Source of the DNA: RH-AL1 sp965198495
Lineage (GTDB): Bacteria > Pseudomonadota > Alphaproteobacteria > Rhizobiales > Beijerinckiaceae
DNA length: 64,000 nucleotides
NCBI GenBank assembly: GCA_965198495.1
Contig: CBDAPL010000001.1
Coordinates: 2,356,001 to 2,420,000, forward strand
Reading direction: 5' to 3'
The translations under genes and the position numbers were made by a program. Shown piece by piece: positions 35,293-42,632 of this stretch; the first letter of the stretch is position 1; every line of letters begins with the position of its first letter. The notes under the pieces are model-generated. The model ran no database searches and had not been told where the DNA came from. It saw nothing but the letters and a program-made list of their open reading frames with translations.

Positions 35293-35602
35293 GGGCGTGA
35301 CGTCGCATCCGGGACACCAGGCGATGAAGCATTTCGCGCGCGTCCTGGAGCAAAAGCCGCACAAGGACGATCATGAGCTGTCGCGCTTGACGAACTGCCT
35401 CTCGGCGTTCCGTGAAGAGCTGATCGAGGCACAGCGGGCGCCGGCCGTCACGGCGAACGACCGCGTCAGGCTTTCGCACCTGAACGCGATCATCAGCGTC
35501 GTCATGGGCATGCACTTCCCGCTCGACAGCCCTCCTTGGGAGGAGTTCGGCAAGGCGCAAGCCTGGCTGGTTGCTCTCGTAGCGGAGATCGAGAGGGACT
35601 AG
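35285..35602 (+). CDS. Small hypothetical protein overlapping the fdh alpha gene
   Basis: 105 residues, ATG at 35285 overlapping the last eight bases of the catalytic subunit gene. It is mostly helical and soluble with no metal motif: HQAMKHFARVLEQKPHKDDH, then LSRLTNCLSAFREELIEAQ and NAIISVVMGMHFPLDSPPW. I do not recognise a family. Translational coupling to the dehydrogenase suggests a dedicated accessory or maturation role; this is inference. Confidence 0.78.
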   Translation: MPEGVTSHPGHQAMKHFARVLEQKPHKDDHELSRLTNCLSAFREELIEAQRAPAVTANDRVRLSHLNAIISVVMGMHFPLDSPPWEEFGKAQAWLVALVAEIERD

Positions 35603-35629
35603 GCCTCCGCGCATCAGGTGGAGTCGGGT

Positions 35630-37048
35630 TCAGGCCCGCTCGATCCAAACCACCTGCGCGTTGACGAATTCGCGAATGCCGAAATGCGACAGTTCGCGGC
35701 CGTACCCGCTCTTCTTGACGCCGCCGACCGGCACGCGCGGGTCGGACGCGGTGAAGCCGTTGATGAAGACGCCTCCGGTCTCCAGCCGTCGCGCCATCGC
35801 GCGCGCCTTGTCGATGTCTCGCGTCCATAGCGCGCTGCTGAGGCCGAACTCGCTGTCGTTGGCGATCTCGATCGCGTGCTCCGCGTCTCGCGCGACGATC
35901 ATGGAGGCGACGGGCCCGAAGGTCTCCTCGTCGAAGCTCGTGACGCCGTGCTTCACGTCCATGAGCACGGTCGCCTCGTAGAAATGGCCCTGCCCCGCGA
36001 CCGGTTTGCCGCCGAGCGCCAACTTGGCGCCGTCCTTGATCGAGCGCTCGACCTGATCGTGCAATTGGTCACGCAGATCCGCGCGCGCGATCGGTCCGAA
36101 CGTCGTCGCGCCGTCGGTCGGATCGCCCACTTTGGCTTTACGGGCGGCCTCGACGAACTTGCGGGTGAATGCCTCGGCGATCGGCGCCTCCAGGATGAAG
36201 CGTTTCGCGGCGAGGCAGACCTGGCCGGCGTTGGCGAAGCGCGACTTGAAACCTGCCTCAACGGCGGCGTCGAGATCGGCATCAGCGAGCACGATGAACG
36301 GGTCGGAGCCGCCGAGTTCGAGCACGGATTTCTTCAGCGCCTTGCCGGCCTGGGCGGCGACCGTCGAACCCGCGCGAACGCTGCCCGTGAGGGTGACGCC
36401 AGAGATGCGCGGATCGTTGATGACACCTTCGACGGAGTCGTTGTCGACGTTCAGCACGCCAAAGAGGCCCTTCGGCGCGCCGGCCTTCTCGAACGCCTCC
36501 CTCAGCTTGTAGGCGCAGCCCATGACGTTGGGCGCGTGCTTCAGCAAGAACGCGTTGCCGCCGAGCGTGATCGGCACGGCGGCGCGGATCGCCTGCCAGA
36601 GCGGAAAATTCCAAGGCATGATGCCAAGGATCGTGCCGGTGGGCAGGTACGAGACGTAAGCCTCCCTTTCTTCGACCGGCGCACGCTCGTCGGCGAGCAT
36701 CCTGGCGCCGTGTTCGGCGAAATAGGCGGCGGTCTTGGCGCATTTCAGCACCTCCGCCTTCGCTTCCTTCAGCGTCTTGCCCATCTCGCTCGTGATCAGG
36801 TCGGCGAATGCGGCGGCCTCGCCCTCGAGCACCTCGGCGAGCCGCGACAGGACGATCGCCCGAGCCTCGACGGGTATGGCGCGCCACTTGAGGAAAGCGG
36901 CGTGGGTCGTAGCCAGCGTCTCCTCGATTTCAGACTCCGTCTGAAACGGGTAACGCGCGATGATTTCGCCGGTCGCGGGGTTTCGCGATACGGCGCCGGG
37001 CGTCTCCGGCGCTGGTCTCGGGCTTCGCTCGGCCTGAAGGGTCGGCAT
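35630..37048 (-). CDS. NAD(P)-dependent aldehyde dehydrogenase, succinate-semialdehyde type
   Basis: ALDH superfamily enzyme of 472 residues. The catalytic Glu is in LELGGSDPF and the catalytic Cys is in NAGQVCLAAKRF near residue 276. NPATGEIIARYPF at the N-terminus and the closing KSGYGRELSHFGIREFVN are typical of the GabD/Sad branch. It probably oxidises succinic semialdehyde to succinate, but the substrate is inferred. It is convergent with the formate dehydrogenase block and divergent from the Old Yellow Enzyme gene. Confidence 0.9.
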   Translation of the reverse strand: MPTLQAERSPRPAPETPGAVSRNPATGEIIARYPFQTESEIEETLATTHAAFLKWRAIPVEARAIVLSRLAEVLEGEAAAFADLITSEMGKTLKEAKAEVLKCAKTAAYFAEHGARMLADERAPVEEREAYVSYLPTGTILGIMPWNFPLWQAIRAAVPITLGGNAFLLKHAPNVMGCAYKLREAFEKAGAPKGLFGVLNVDNDSVEGVINDPRISGVTLTGSVRAGSTVAAQAGKALKKSVLELGGSDPFIVLADADLDAAVEAGFKSRFANAGQVCLAAKRFILEAPIAEAFTRKFVEAARKAKVGDPTDGATTFGPIARADLRDQLHDQVERSIKDGAKLALGGKPVAGQGHFYEATVLMDVKHGVTSFDEETFGPVASMIVARDAEHAIEIANDSEFGLSSALWTRDIDKARAMARRLETGGVFINGFTASDPRVPVGGVKKSGYGRELSHFGIREFVNAQVVWIERA

Positions 37049-37248
37049 GGGACATCTCCTTGCATTGCGGCATCAAGGCGGCGCAGGCAAACCATCTGAG
37101 GCAAGGAAAGATGCCGCTCTCGGCGCGCCAAACCTGTTCGGCACGGCTCCGGTGTGCTTGCTGTGGCGATCCCGCACGTGACTCGCTTCGCGCGCGGTCA
37201 CTGACGTAGAACCACGCGGCAGCCGCTTCAAACGCCGGAGCCTCCTCT

Positions 37249-38364
37249 ATGAGCCACCTCTTCGATCCCCTGGCGATCGGGTCCGTCCACCTCGACAACC
37301 GCATCATCATCGCGCCGATGTGCCAGTACTCGGCCAAGGATGGCAGCGCCACCGACTGGCACATGATCCATCTCGGCCACCTCGCCTTGTCCGGCGCCTC
37401 GATGATGATCCTCGAAGCGACGGCCATCTCACCGGAAGCGCGCATCACGCCCTACGACCTTGGACTCTACTCCGACGAGAACGAGGCGGCGCTCGCGCGC
37501 GTGCTTCAGGCGATCCGGGCCTATTCGCCGATCAAGGTCGCCATCCAGCTGGCGCACGCCGGCCGCAAGGCCTCAAGCATGCCGCCGTGGGACGGCGGTC
37601 ACCAGATCGCGCCCGACGGCCCGCTCGGCTGGAAGACCGAGGCGCCGTCCGCCTCGCCGCACGGCGAAGACGAGGATCCGCCGCACGCTCTGACGCGCGA
37701 CGAACTCGAAGAGATCAAGGCCGGCTTCGTCGCGACCGCCAAGCGCGCCGAGCGGCTGGGCCTCGAGGGGATCGAGCTGCATGGGGCGCACGGCTACCTG
37801 CTCCACCAGTTTCTTTCGCCCATCGCCAACAAACGCGAGGACGAATACGGCGGCAGCCTCGACAACCGCATGCGCTTCCCGCTCGAAGTGTTCGACGCGG
37901 TTCGCGCGGCCATGCCGGAGGCGCTGCCGGTCTGGATGCGCCTCTCGGCGACCGATTGGGTGCAAGGCGGCTGGGACATCGAAGGGACGATCGCGTTGTC
38001 GCGGGCGCTGAAGGCGCGTGGCTGCGCCGCGCTCCACGTTTCGTCGGGCGGTGTCTCGCCGCTCCAGGCCATCAAGCTGGGCCCCGGCTATCAGGTGGCC
38101 TTCGCCGAGCAAGTGAAAGCGGCCGTCGGGCTGCCGACGATCGCCGTCGGACTCATCACCGAGCCGGAACAGGCCGAGGCGATCATCAACGAGGGCGCGG
38201 CGGATGCCGTGTCGCTCGCCCGCGCGATGCTCTACGATCCACGCTGGCCCTGGCACGCCGCCGCGAGATTGGGCGCGAGCGTCAGCGCGCCGAGACAATA
38301 TTGGCGGTCGCAGCCGCGCGAGTTCAAGGACCTGTTCTCCAGCGCCAAGTTCGGGCAGCGCTAG
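37249..38364 (+). CDS. Old Yellow Enzyme family NADH:flavin oxidoreductase (YqjM/NamA class)
   Basis: FMN-dependent ene-reductase, 371 residues, TIM barrel. The early IIIAPMCQYSAKDG places it in the YqjM-like class with the Cys that tunes FMN. Substrate-binding histidines are in LHGAHGYLLHQFLSP, and the OYE signature ANKREDEYGGSLDNRMRF follows. GLITEPEQAEAIINEGAADAVSLARAMLYDP closes the FMN phosphate site. Natural substrate unknown; activated alkenes are reduced by relatives. Confidence 0.93.
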   Translation: MSHLFDPLAIGSVHLDNRIIIAPMCQYSAKDGSATDWHMIHLGHLALSGASMMILEATAISPEARITPYDLGLYSDENEAALARVLQAIRAYSPIKVAIQLAHAGRKASSMPPWDGGHQIAPDGPLGWKTEAPSASPHGEDEDPPHALTRDELEEIKAGFVATAKRAERLGLEGIELHGAHGYLLHQFLSPIANKREDEYGGSLDNRMRFPLEVFDAVRAAMPEALPVWMRLSATDWVQGGWDIEGTIALSRALKARGCAALHVSSGGVSPLQAIKLGPGYQVAFAEQVKAAVGLPTIAVGLITEPEQAEAIINEGAADAVSLARAMLYDPRWPWHAAARLGASVSAPRQYWRSQPREFKDLFSSAKFGQR

Positions 38365-38433
38365 GCGTCTGCGGGCGTCGATCAGGGAGAGTGCCGCATC
38401 GACATCACGTCCGCCGATACCATTGTCATTCTG

Positions 38434-38895
38434 GTGGACGCCGACGCGTGTCCCGTGAAGGACGAGATCTATCGCGTCGCCGAGAGGCACGCGCTGCAGG
38501 TTGCGATCGTCGCGAACGCGCCGATCGCGATCCCGAAGGTCGATTGGATCGTCCGTGTCCTCGTCGGCGAAGGCCCCGACGTCGCCGACGACTGGATCGC
38601 GGCGCGGGCGCGCTCGGGCGCCATCGTCGTGACGGCGGATGTTCCGCTCGCCGCCCGCTGCGTGAAGGCGGGAGCAAGCGTGATGTCGCCGACCGGCAAG
38701 GCGTTTACCGAAGCGTCGATCGGCGCCACGCTGGCGACGCGCGATCTGATGGATGCCCTCCGCTCGGCCGGCGAGATCACCGGCGGACCGCGTCCGTTCT
38801 CGGCGCGGGACAGGTCCGCGTTCTTGTCTTCGCTCGATCTCGCGATCCAGCGCTACAAGCGTGCCGGCTTCAGTCCGGGTCCAATCCCGCGGTGA
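38434..38895 (+). CDS. DUF188 (YaiI/YqxD) family protein
   Basis: Small PIN-like family protein, 153 residues from the GTG at 38434: DADACPVKDEIYRVAERHAL, then VAIVANAPIAIP, ARARSGAIVVTADVPLA and the C-terminal GPRPFSARDRSAF. Family members normally start four or five residues earlier with a strand before VDADACPVK. In frame that sequence reads TIVILVDADAC but has no ATG/GTG/TTG start. Either an unusual start or a small upstream error is likely. Function of the family is not established. Confidence 0.85.
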   Translation: MDADACPVKDEIYRVAERHALQVAIVANAPIAIPKVDWIVRVLVGEGPDVADDWIAARARSGAIVVTADVPLAARCVKAGASVMSPTGKAFTEASIGATLATRDLMDALRSAGEITGGPRPFSARDRSAFLSSLDLAIQRYKRAGFSPGPIPR

Positions 38896-38983
38896 GCACG
38901 GTGTCTTGATGCCGCGTCGATCGCGATTACCTGAACGACAATGATTGCGAGGCGTCTTGGCTTTCGGGCGGGACGGAGAGTTC

Positions 38984-40780
38984 GTGCGACATCACCCGTG
39001 GAAGGTCCTAAGCCTGTGCGTCGTGTTCGTCGGCTTGGTCGCGACCGTCGGAGGCTTCTTCGCGCATCGCGAGCTCGATGTGCCTCTGCCGATAGTCCCG
39101 CCCGTGCGGCACACGCTCTGGCTCGACCAGAACTGGTCGCGGGATCAACGCGCCTTCTTTCACTACGCCGCGCAGGGCTCGACGACCTTCGGCATTCCTT
39201 ACGAATGGTTCATGGCGCTCGAGCGCCCGGTGCTGTCGCTTTCGTCGCCGGGCCTGCTGTCCGACAGCGACTACCTTGACCGGTTCGGCTTCATTCCGTC
39301 CGACGTACCGGGCAAGACGTTGCCGATCGGCTTCGAGTACGGAACGCCCATGGTCAACGCGACCACACGCGCGCACTGGACGAACCCGCAGACGAACGAG
39401 GACATGACGACGATCGGGCTGACCTGCGCGGCCTGCCATACCGGGCGGATGACCTACAAAGGCACGGCCATCTACGTGGACGGGGCCGGCGCGCTCATCA
39501 GCATCGATGCCATTCGCCGGGGCTTGGCGCTGTCGCTCTACATGACGCGCTATCTCCCCTTCCGCTTCGATCGCTTTTCCGATCGCCTGATCGGCAGGGA
39601 CGCGTCGCCCGCCGCGAAGAAGAAGCTCGGAGACACGCTCGACAAGGTGATCGAGGGCTACGACGAGGTGCGCAAGCTCGACACGACCATCGCCAGCAGG
39701 AGCGTGACGGAAGGCATCGGCCGTCTCGACGCCCTCAATCGGATCGGCAATCAGCTCTTTGCGCTCGGCCTCGGCATAAACGCCAATTACGCGCCGACGA
39801 CCGCGCCGGTCCGCTATCCTCAGCTTTGGGACACGTCCTGGTTCGACTGGGTGCAGTTCAATTCATCGATACAGCAACCGATGATACGCAACGCCGGCCA
39901 GGCGCTCGGCCTCGGCGTACAGGTCGATCTGACGACGAAGCCGAAGCCGACCCTCCGTTCCAACATGCCGCTCGACAACATCTTCGCGATGGAGATGGCG
40001 GTGAAAGGCAACCGGCAGCCGACGTTCGCGGAGGGAAGCGCCGGCCTGCGTTCGCCGAAATGGCCGGAGATCTTCCCCGCCGTCGACCAGGCTCGTGTCC
40101 CCAGGGGCGCGGCTCTGTACGCGAGCCTGTGCCAGGGCTGCCATCTGCCCCCTGTCAATACGCCCGCCTATTACGACCCCAAGCTGCGCCAGGATTTCGG
40201 ACCGCACGCCGTCAAGCTCGTGGTGGTGCCGATCAGCAAGATCGGCACGGATCCGGCCGAGGCGGCCGATTTCGCCGATCGAAAGGTGCAGGTGCCGGCC
40301 GATCTCGCATTGGCGTCGGACGCGTTCGGACCCGCGCTCGGCGAACTCGTCGAAAAATCCGTGCAGCGCTGGTACGACACACAAACGCCGCCGGTCAGCC
40401 CCGAACGCCGCCGGGTCATGGACGGTGATTTGCCCAACGGCATCCGGACGCCGCTCGCCTACAAGGCGCGACCGCTGGACGGCATTTGGGCCAACGCGCC
40501 CTACCTTCATAACGGGTCGGTGCCGACACTCTACGCGCTTCTGCAGCCGGTGGTCGACAGGCCCAAGACCTTCACGATCGGTTCGCGCGAGTTCGACCCT
40601 GTCGACGTCGGCTTGCGCACCGACCCGATTTCGGGCGGGACTTTGGTGGATACGTCGGTTCGCGGCGACCGGAACACGGGCCATGAGTTTGACGACGCGC
40701 CCGGCCGCCGTGGTGTGATCGGCCGCAAGCTCGGCGAGGAAGAACGTCGCGACCTCGTGGAATTCCTGAAGACGCTTTGA
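38984..40780 (+). CDS. Di-heme cytochrome c, RoxA/peroxidase-like
   Basis: Secreted or membrane-anchored protein with one N-terminal hydrophobic helix (VLSLCVVFVGLVATVGGFF) and two c-type heme sites: C148-AACH-type and C383-QGCH-type (CxxCH). The long spacing and the ending GIWANAPYLHNGSVPTLYALL resemble MauG/RoxA-like di-heme oxygenases and peroxidases. GTG at 38984 has GGAG upstream and is preferred over TTG at 38945. 598 residues. The closest functional class known to me is the rubber oxygenase RoxA branch, but substrate is not predictable. Confidence 0.85.
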   Translation: MRHHPWKVLSLCVVFVGLVATVGGFFAHRELDVPLPIVPPVRHTLWLDQNWSRDQRAFFHYAAQGSTTFGIPYEWFMALERPVLSLSSPGLLSDSDYLDRFGFIPSDVPGKTLPIGFEYGTPMVNATTRAHWTNPQTNEDMTTIGLTCAACHTGRMTYKGTAIYVDGAGALISIDAIRRGLALSLYMTRYLPFRFDRFSDRLIGRDASPAAKKKLGDTLDKVIEGYDEVRKLDTTIASRSVTEGIGRLDALNRIGNQLFALGLGINANYAPTTAPVRYPQLWDTSWFDWVQFNSSIQQPMIRNAGQALGLGVQVDLTTKPKPTLRSNMPLDNIFAMEMAVKGNRQPTFAEGSAGLRSPKWPEIFPAVDQARVPRGAALYASLCQGCHLPPVNTPAYYDPKLRQDFGPHAVKLVVVPISKIGTDPAEAADFADRKVQVPADLALASDAFGPALGELVEKSVQRWYDTQTPPVSPERRRVMDGDLPNGIRTPLAYKARPLDGIWANAPYLHNGSVPTLYALLQPVVDRPKTFTIGSREFDPVDVGLRTDPISGGTLVDTSVRGDRNTGHEFDDAPGRRGVIGRKLGEEERRDLVEFLKTL

Positions 40781-40809
40781 CGAAAAGACGCGTTCTTCCG
40801 AGGCCTGTC

Positions 40810-41280
40810 TCAGGGCTTCGCCAAGTTCCCGAACATGGTGTGCTTGACCAGATCGCCGACCTTTGCGGCCATCTTATCCGCCACGCCGGCGTTCACCTCC
40901 AAAACAGCCGTCGTCGGGCCGCCGGATTTGATGATCGCCTCGTCCATCGGCTTGGCATCGTGCTTGATCGAGACAACCCGGCCGTCGTGGCCGATGAAGA
41001 TCATGTCGAGCGGGATCAACGTGTCCTTCATCCAGAACATCACGGGTTGATCGCGGGGACGAAAATCAAAGAGCATGCCGTGGTCGGCGGCCATGGATTT
41101 TCGGTCCATCAAGCCTCGCTCGCGCTCCGCGTCGGTCTTTTCCCATTCGACGTTGAAAACATGACGGCCGCTTGACGTCTCGATCTCGAGGGGGAGCACC
41201 GGCCCGTCAGCCCTGGCGAAGGTCGGGATCAGCACCGCCGCAAGTATATAAGCGTGAAGCCCAGCGCTCAAAGCACGCAT
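40810..41280 (-). CDS. DUF192 family secreted protein
   Basis: 156 residues with a signal peptide of about 24 residues (ending FARADG). The DUF192 core is HVFNVEWEKTDAERERGLMDRKSM, then DHGMLFDF and MFWMKDTLIPLDMIFI. Function unknown. It lies 55 bases downstream of the double cold-shock gene on the same strand, a neighbour pair I regard as common in Rhizobiales; cotranscription is plausible. Confidence 0.9.
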   Translation of the reverse strand: MRALSAGLHAYILAAVLIPTFARADGPVLPLEIETSSGRHVFNVEWEKTDAERERGLMDRKSMAADHGMLFDFRPRDQPVMFWMKDTLIPLDMIFIGHDGRVVSIKHDAKPMDEAIIKSGGPTTAVLEVNAGVADKMAAKVGDLVKHTMFGNLAKP

Positions 41281-41335
41281 GATGGCCGTTCCAATCCGCT
41301 CATCCCGCCCTCATCCCGCGACGGCTGAAACCACG

Positions 41336-41914
41336 CTAATGCGACGATGGCAAGGCTGCCTCGAGCAGCCGGACTTCCGCGGCCATCAGCCCCTTGGGTC
41401 CGTCGCCGAAACGCACCAGCAGGGAATCGCCGGGCTTCAACTCCGCGATGCCGTAGCGGCGCAGCGTCTCCATGTGGATGAAGATATCCTCGGTGCCGTC
41501 GCCGCGCGACACGAAGCCGAAGCCGCGCGTCCGATTGAACCATTTGACCACGACGATCTCGAAGCCGCCATTCGGCGTCACCTGAACATGCGTGCGGGAG
41601 GGGATCTGTGCCGGATGTACGGCAGTCGACTCGTCCATGGAAATCACGCGAAAGACCTGAAGACCCTTGGCACGGACGGAAGCCTCGCAGACCACACGCG
41701 CGCCTTCGCTGGCGGTCTGGAATCCGTCACGCCGCAACGTCGTGACGTGAATGAGGACGTCCGGGCCGCCGCCGTCCTGCAAAATGAAGCCGTAACCCTT
41801 GGACACATCGAACCACTTGATCCGACCGGCGACTTCGACGAGATCGAGGCTCTCGCCGGCCTGCTCGGACGGCTCGATGTCGCGGTGCGCCGTATTTTGA
41901 TCCTTGCTGGCCAA
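41336..41914 (-). CDS. Double cold-shock-domain protein (second copy)
   Basis: 192 residues, two CspA-like domains. CSD1 at about residues 28-90: GRIKWFDVSKGYGFILQ, then VLIHVTTL. CSD2 at about 118-185: VVKWFNRTRGFGFVSR, then IFIHMETL. RNP1 in the first domain is KGYGFI, in the second RGFGFV. TTG start at 41914. No disordered extension precedes CSD1, unlike the copy at 2547. It lies downstream of a 20-codon ORF and its terminator, and near a DEAD-box helicase. RNA-binding or antitermination roles are inferred from the family. Confidence 0.93.
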   Translation of the reverse strand: MASKDQNTAHRDIEPSEQAGESLDLVEVAGRIKWFDVSKGYGFILQDGGGPDVLIHVTTLRRDGFQTASEGARVVCEASVRAKGLQVFRVISMDESTAVHPAQIPSRTHVQVTPNGGFEIVVVKWFNRTRGFGFVSRGDGTEDIFIHMETLRRYGIAELKPGDSLLVRFGDGPKGLMAAEVRLLEAALPSSH

Positions 41915-42140
41915 GGTACACGTCCTCGAAACACGCCTTCTCGCGCGTCAAGCTGCCGCTCAGCCCGAATCACCCGTAGAAAAGCTCGACGACGATATCA
42001 CCCCCATTGCCGTCCGAAAGGCGCAAAGCACGCCTCGCTGTGGAATACACCATGAAGGCTCGCGAAGAGCCGGTCCCGTGACATCCTCGCCATCATCGAT
42101 TTGGCGCACGTGCCGAACCGATCCGTGGCGAACACCATAG

Positions 42141-42166
42141 AAAAAGCCCCGGCGGACCGGGGCTTT
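42141..42166 (-). terminator. Rho-independent terminator for the small minus-strand transcript
   Basis: Perfect 8-bp stem AGCCCCGG/CCGGGGCT with a 4-nt loop, followed on the minus strand by TTTTTC. It closes the short transcript that starts near 42335 and prevents read-through into the cold-shock gene. On the plus strand only three T follow, so it is mainly one-directional. Confidence 0.88.
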
Positions 42167-42238
42167 CATCGTGGAGGATGACCAGATCGTTTTAGCGATC
42201 ATCGATCCCAGCAAGGTCAGCGATGCAGCTGCCTCGTC

Positions 42239-42301
42239 TCAGACAAGACCCGAAGACTTGTCGGAGACTTCCAGCCGGCTCGTGACATGACCTTGAGACA
42301 C
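42239..42301 (-). CDS. 20-codon small ORF with near-perfect anti-16S ribosome binding site
   Basis: GTG at 42301, stop TGA at 42239-42241, encoding a 20-residue peptide beginning MSQGHVTSRL and ending SSGLV. Upstream, 42303-42317 reads on the minus strand GAAAGGAGGTGATCC, complementary to essentially the whole 16S rRNA 3' end, with ideal spacing to the GTG. A nested second frame (ATG at 42288, stop at 42217, 23 codons, beginning MSRAGWKSPT) is also open. Its own promoter-like sequence and terminator make it an independent unit of about 190 nt. Function unknown: a regulatory leader peptide, a small protein or a dual-function RNA are all possible. Confidence 0.55.
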   Translation of the reverse strand: MSQGHVTSRLEVSDKSSGLV

Positions 42302-42632
42302 TGGATCACCTCCTTTCGTTTGGTTGAAGACAAGAAAGAGAATTACCTGATTCCCGCGCCCTGTCAGCCCCCTTCCCGTAACTAATTCGTGTGTGCCGCA
42401 GCGGCAAAAAGCTTGATTTAAATTGAAAACCGAAGCATAGGACTGTCACCCGTCCGAAGACGGTTCGGCGCCTGGCCGCGTGATCGTCTGCCGCTTATCG
42501 TATCCTTCTCGGATCGGCTGCACGCGAACCGCCACCTGCCGACAGACCGAAGCCGGTCACGCACGGCATCTCCCTTCTTTGATCGCATCGACCGCCGTTG
42601 CGGACTGCTGCGTCATGTCCTGAAAGAACACC
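42302..42632. other. Divergent intergenic region between the small ORF and the DEAD-box helicase
   Basis: 331 bases, AT-richer than the surroundings around 42400-42440. It holds the strong ribosome site and the promoter-like sequence of the small minus-strand ORF. It also must hold the helicase promoter, which I could not place with confidence. No open frame with family content is seen. Confidence 0.5.
42340..42367 (-). promoter_or_regulatory. Candidate promoter of the 20-codon ORF
   Basis: On the minus strand CTGACA (42367-42362) and TAATTC (42345-42340) are separated by 16 bases, a fair match to a housekeeping promoter. Transcription would begin near 42333 and give a leader of about 30 nt carrying the strong ribosome site. 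Confidence 0.4.

Noticed and set aside
42301..42317. Fragment of a 16S rRNA 3' end on the plus strand (CTGGATCACCTCCTTTC)
   Set aside because: The match does not extend upstream into 16S sequence; on the other strand it is positioned exactly as a ribosome binding site for the small ORF.
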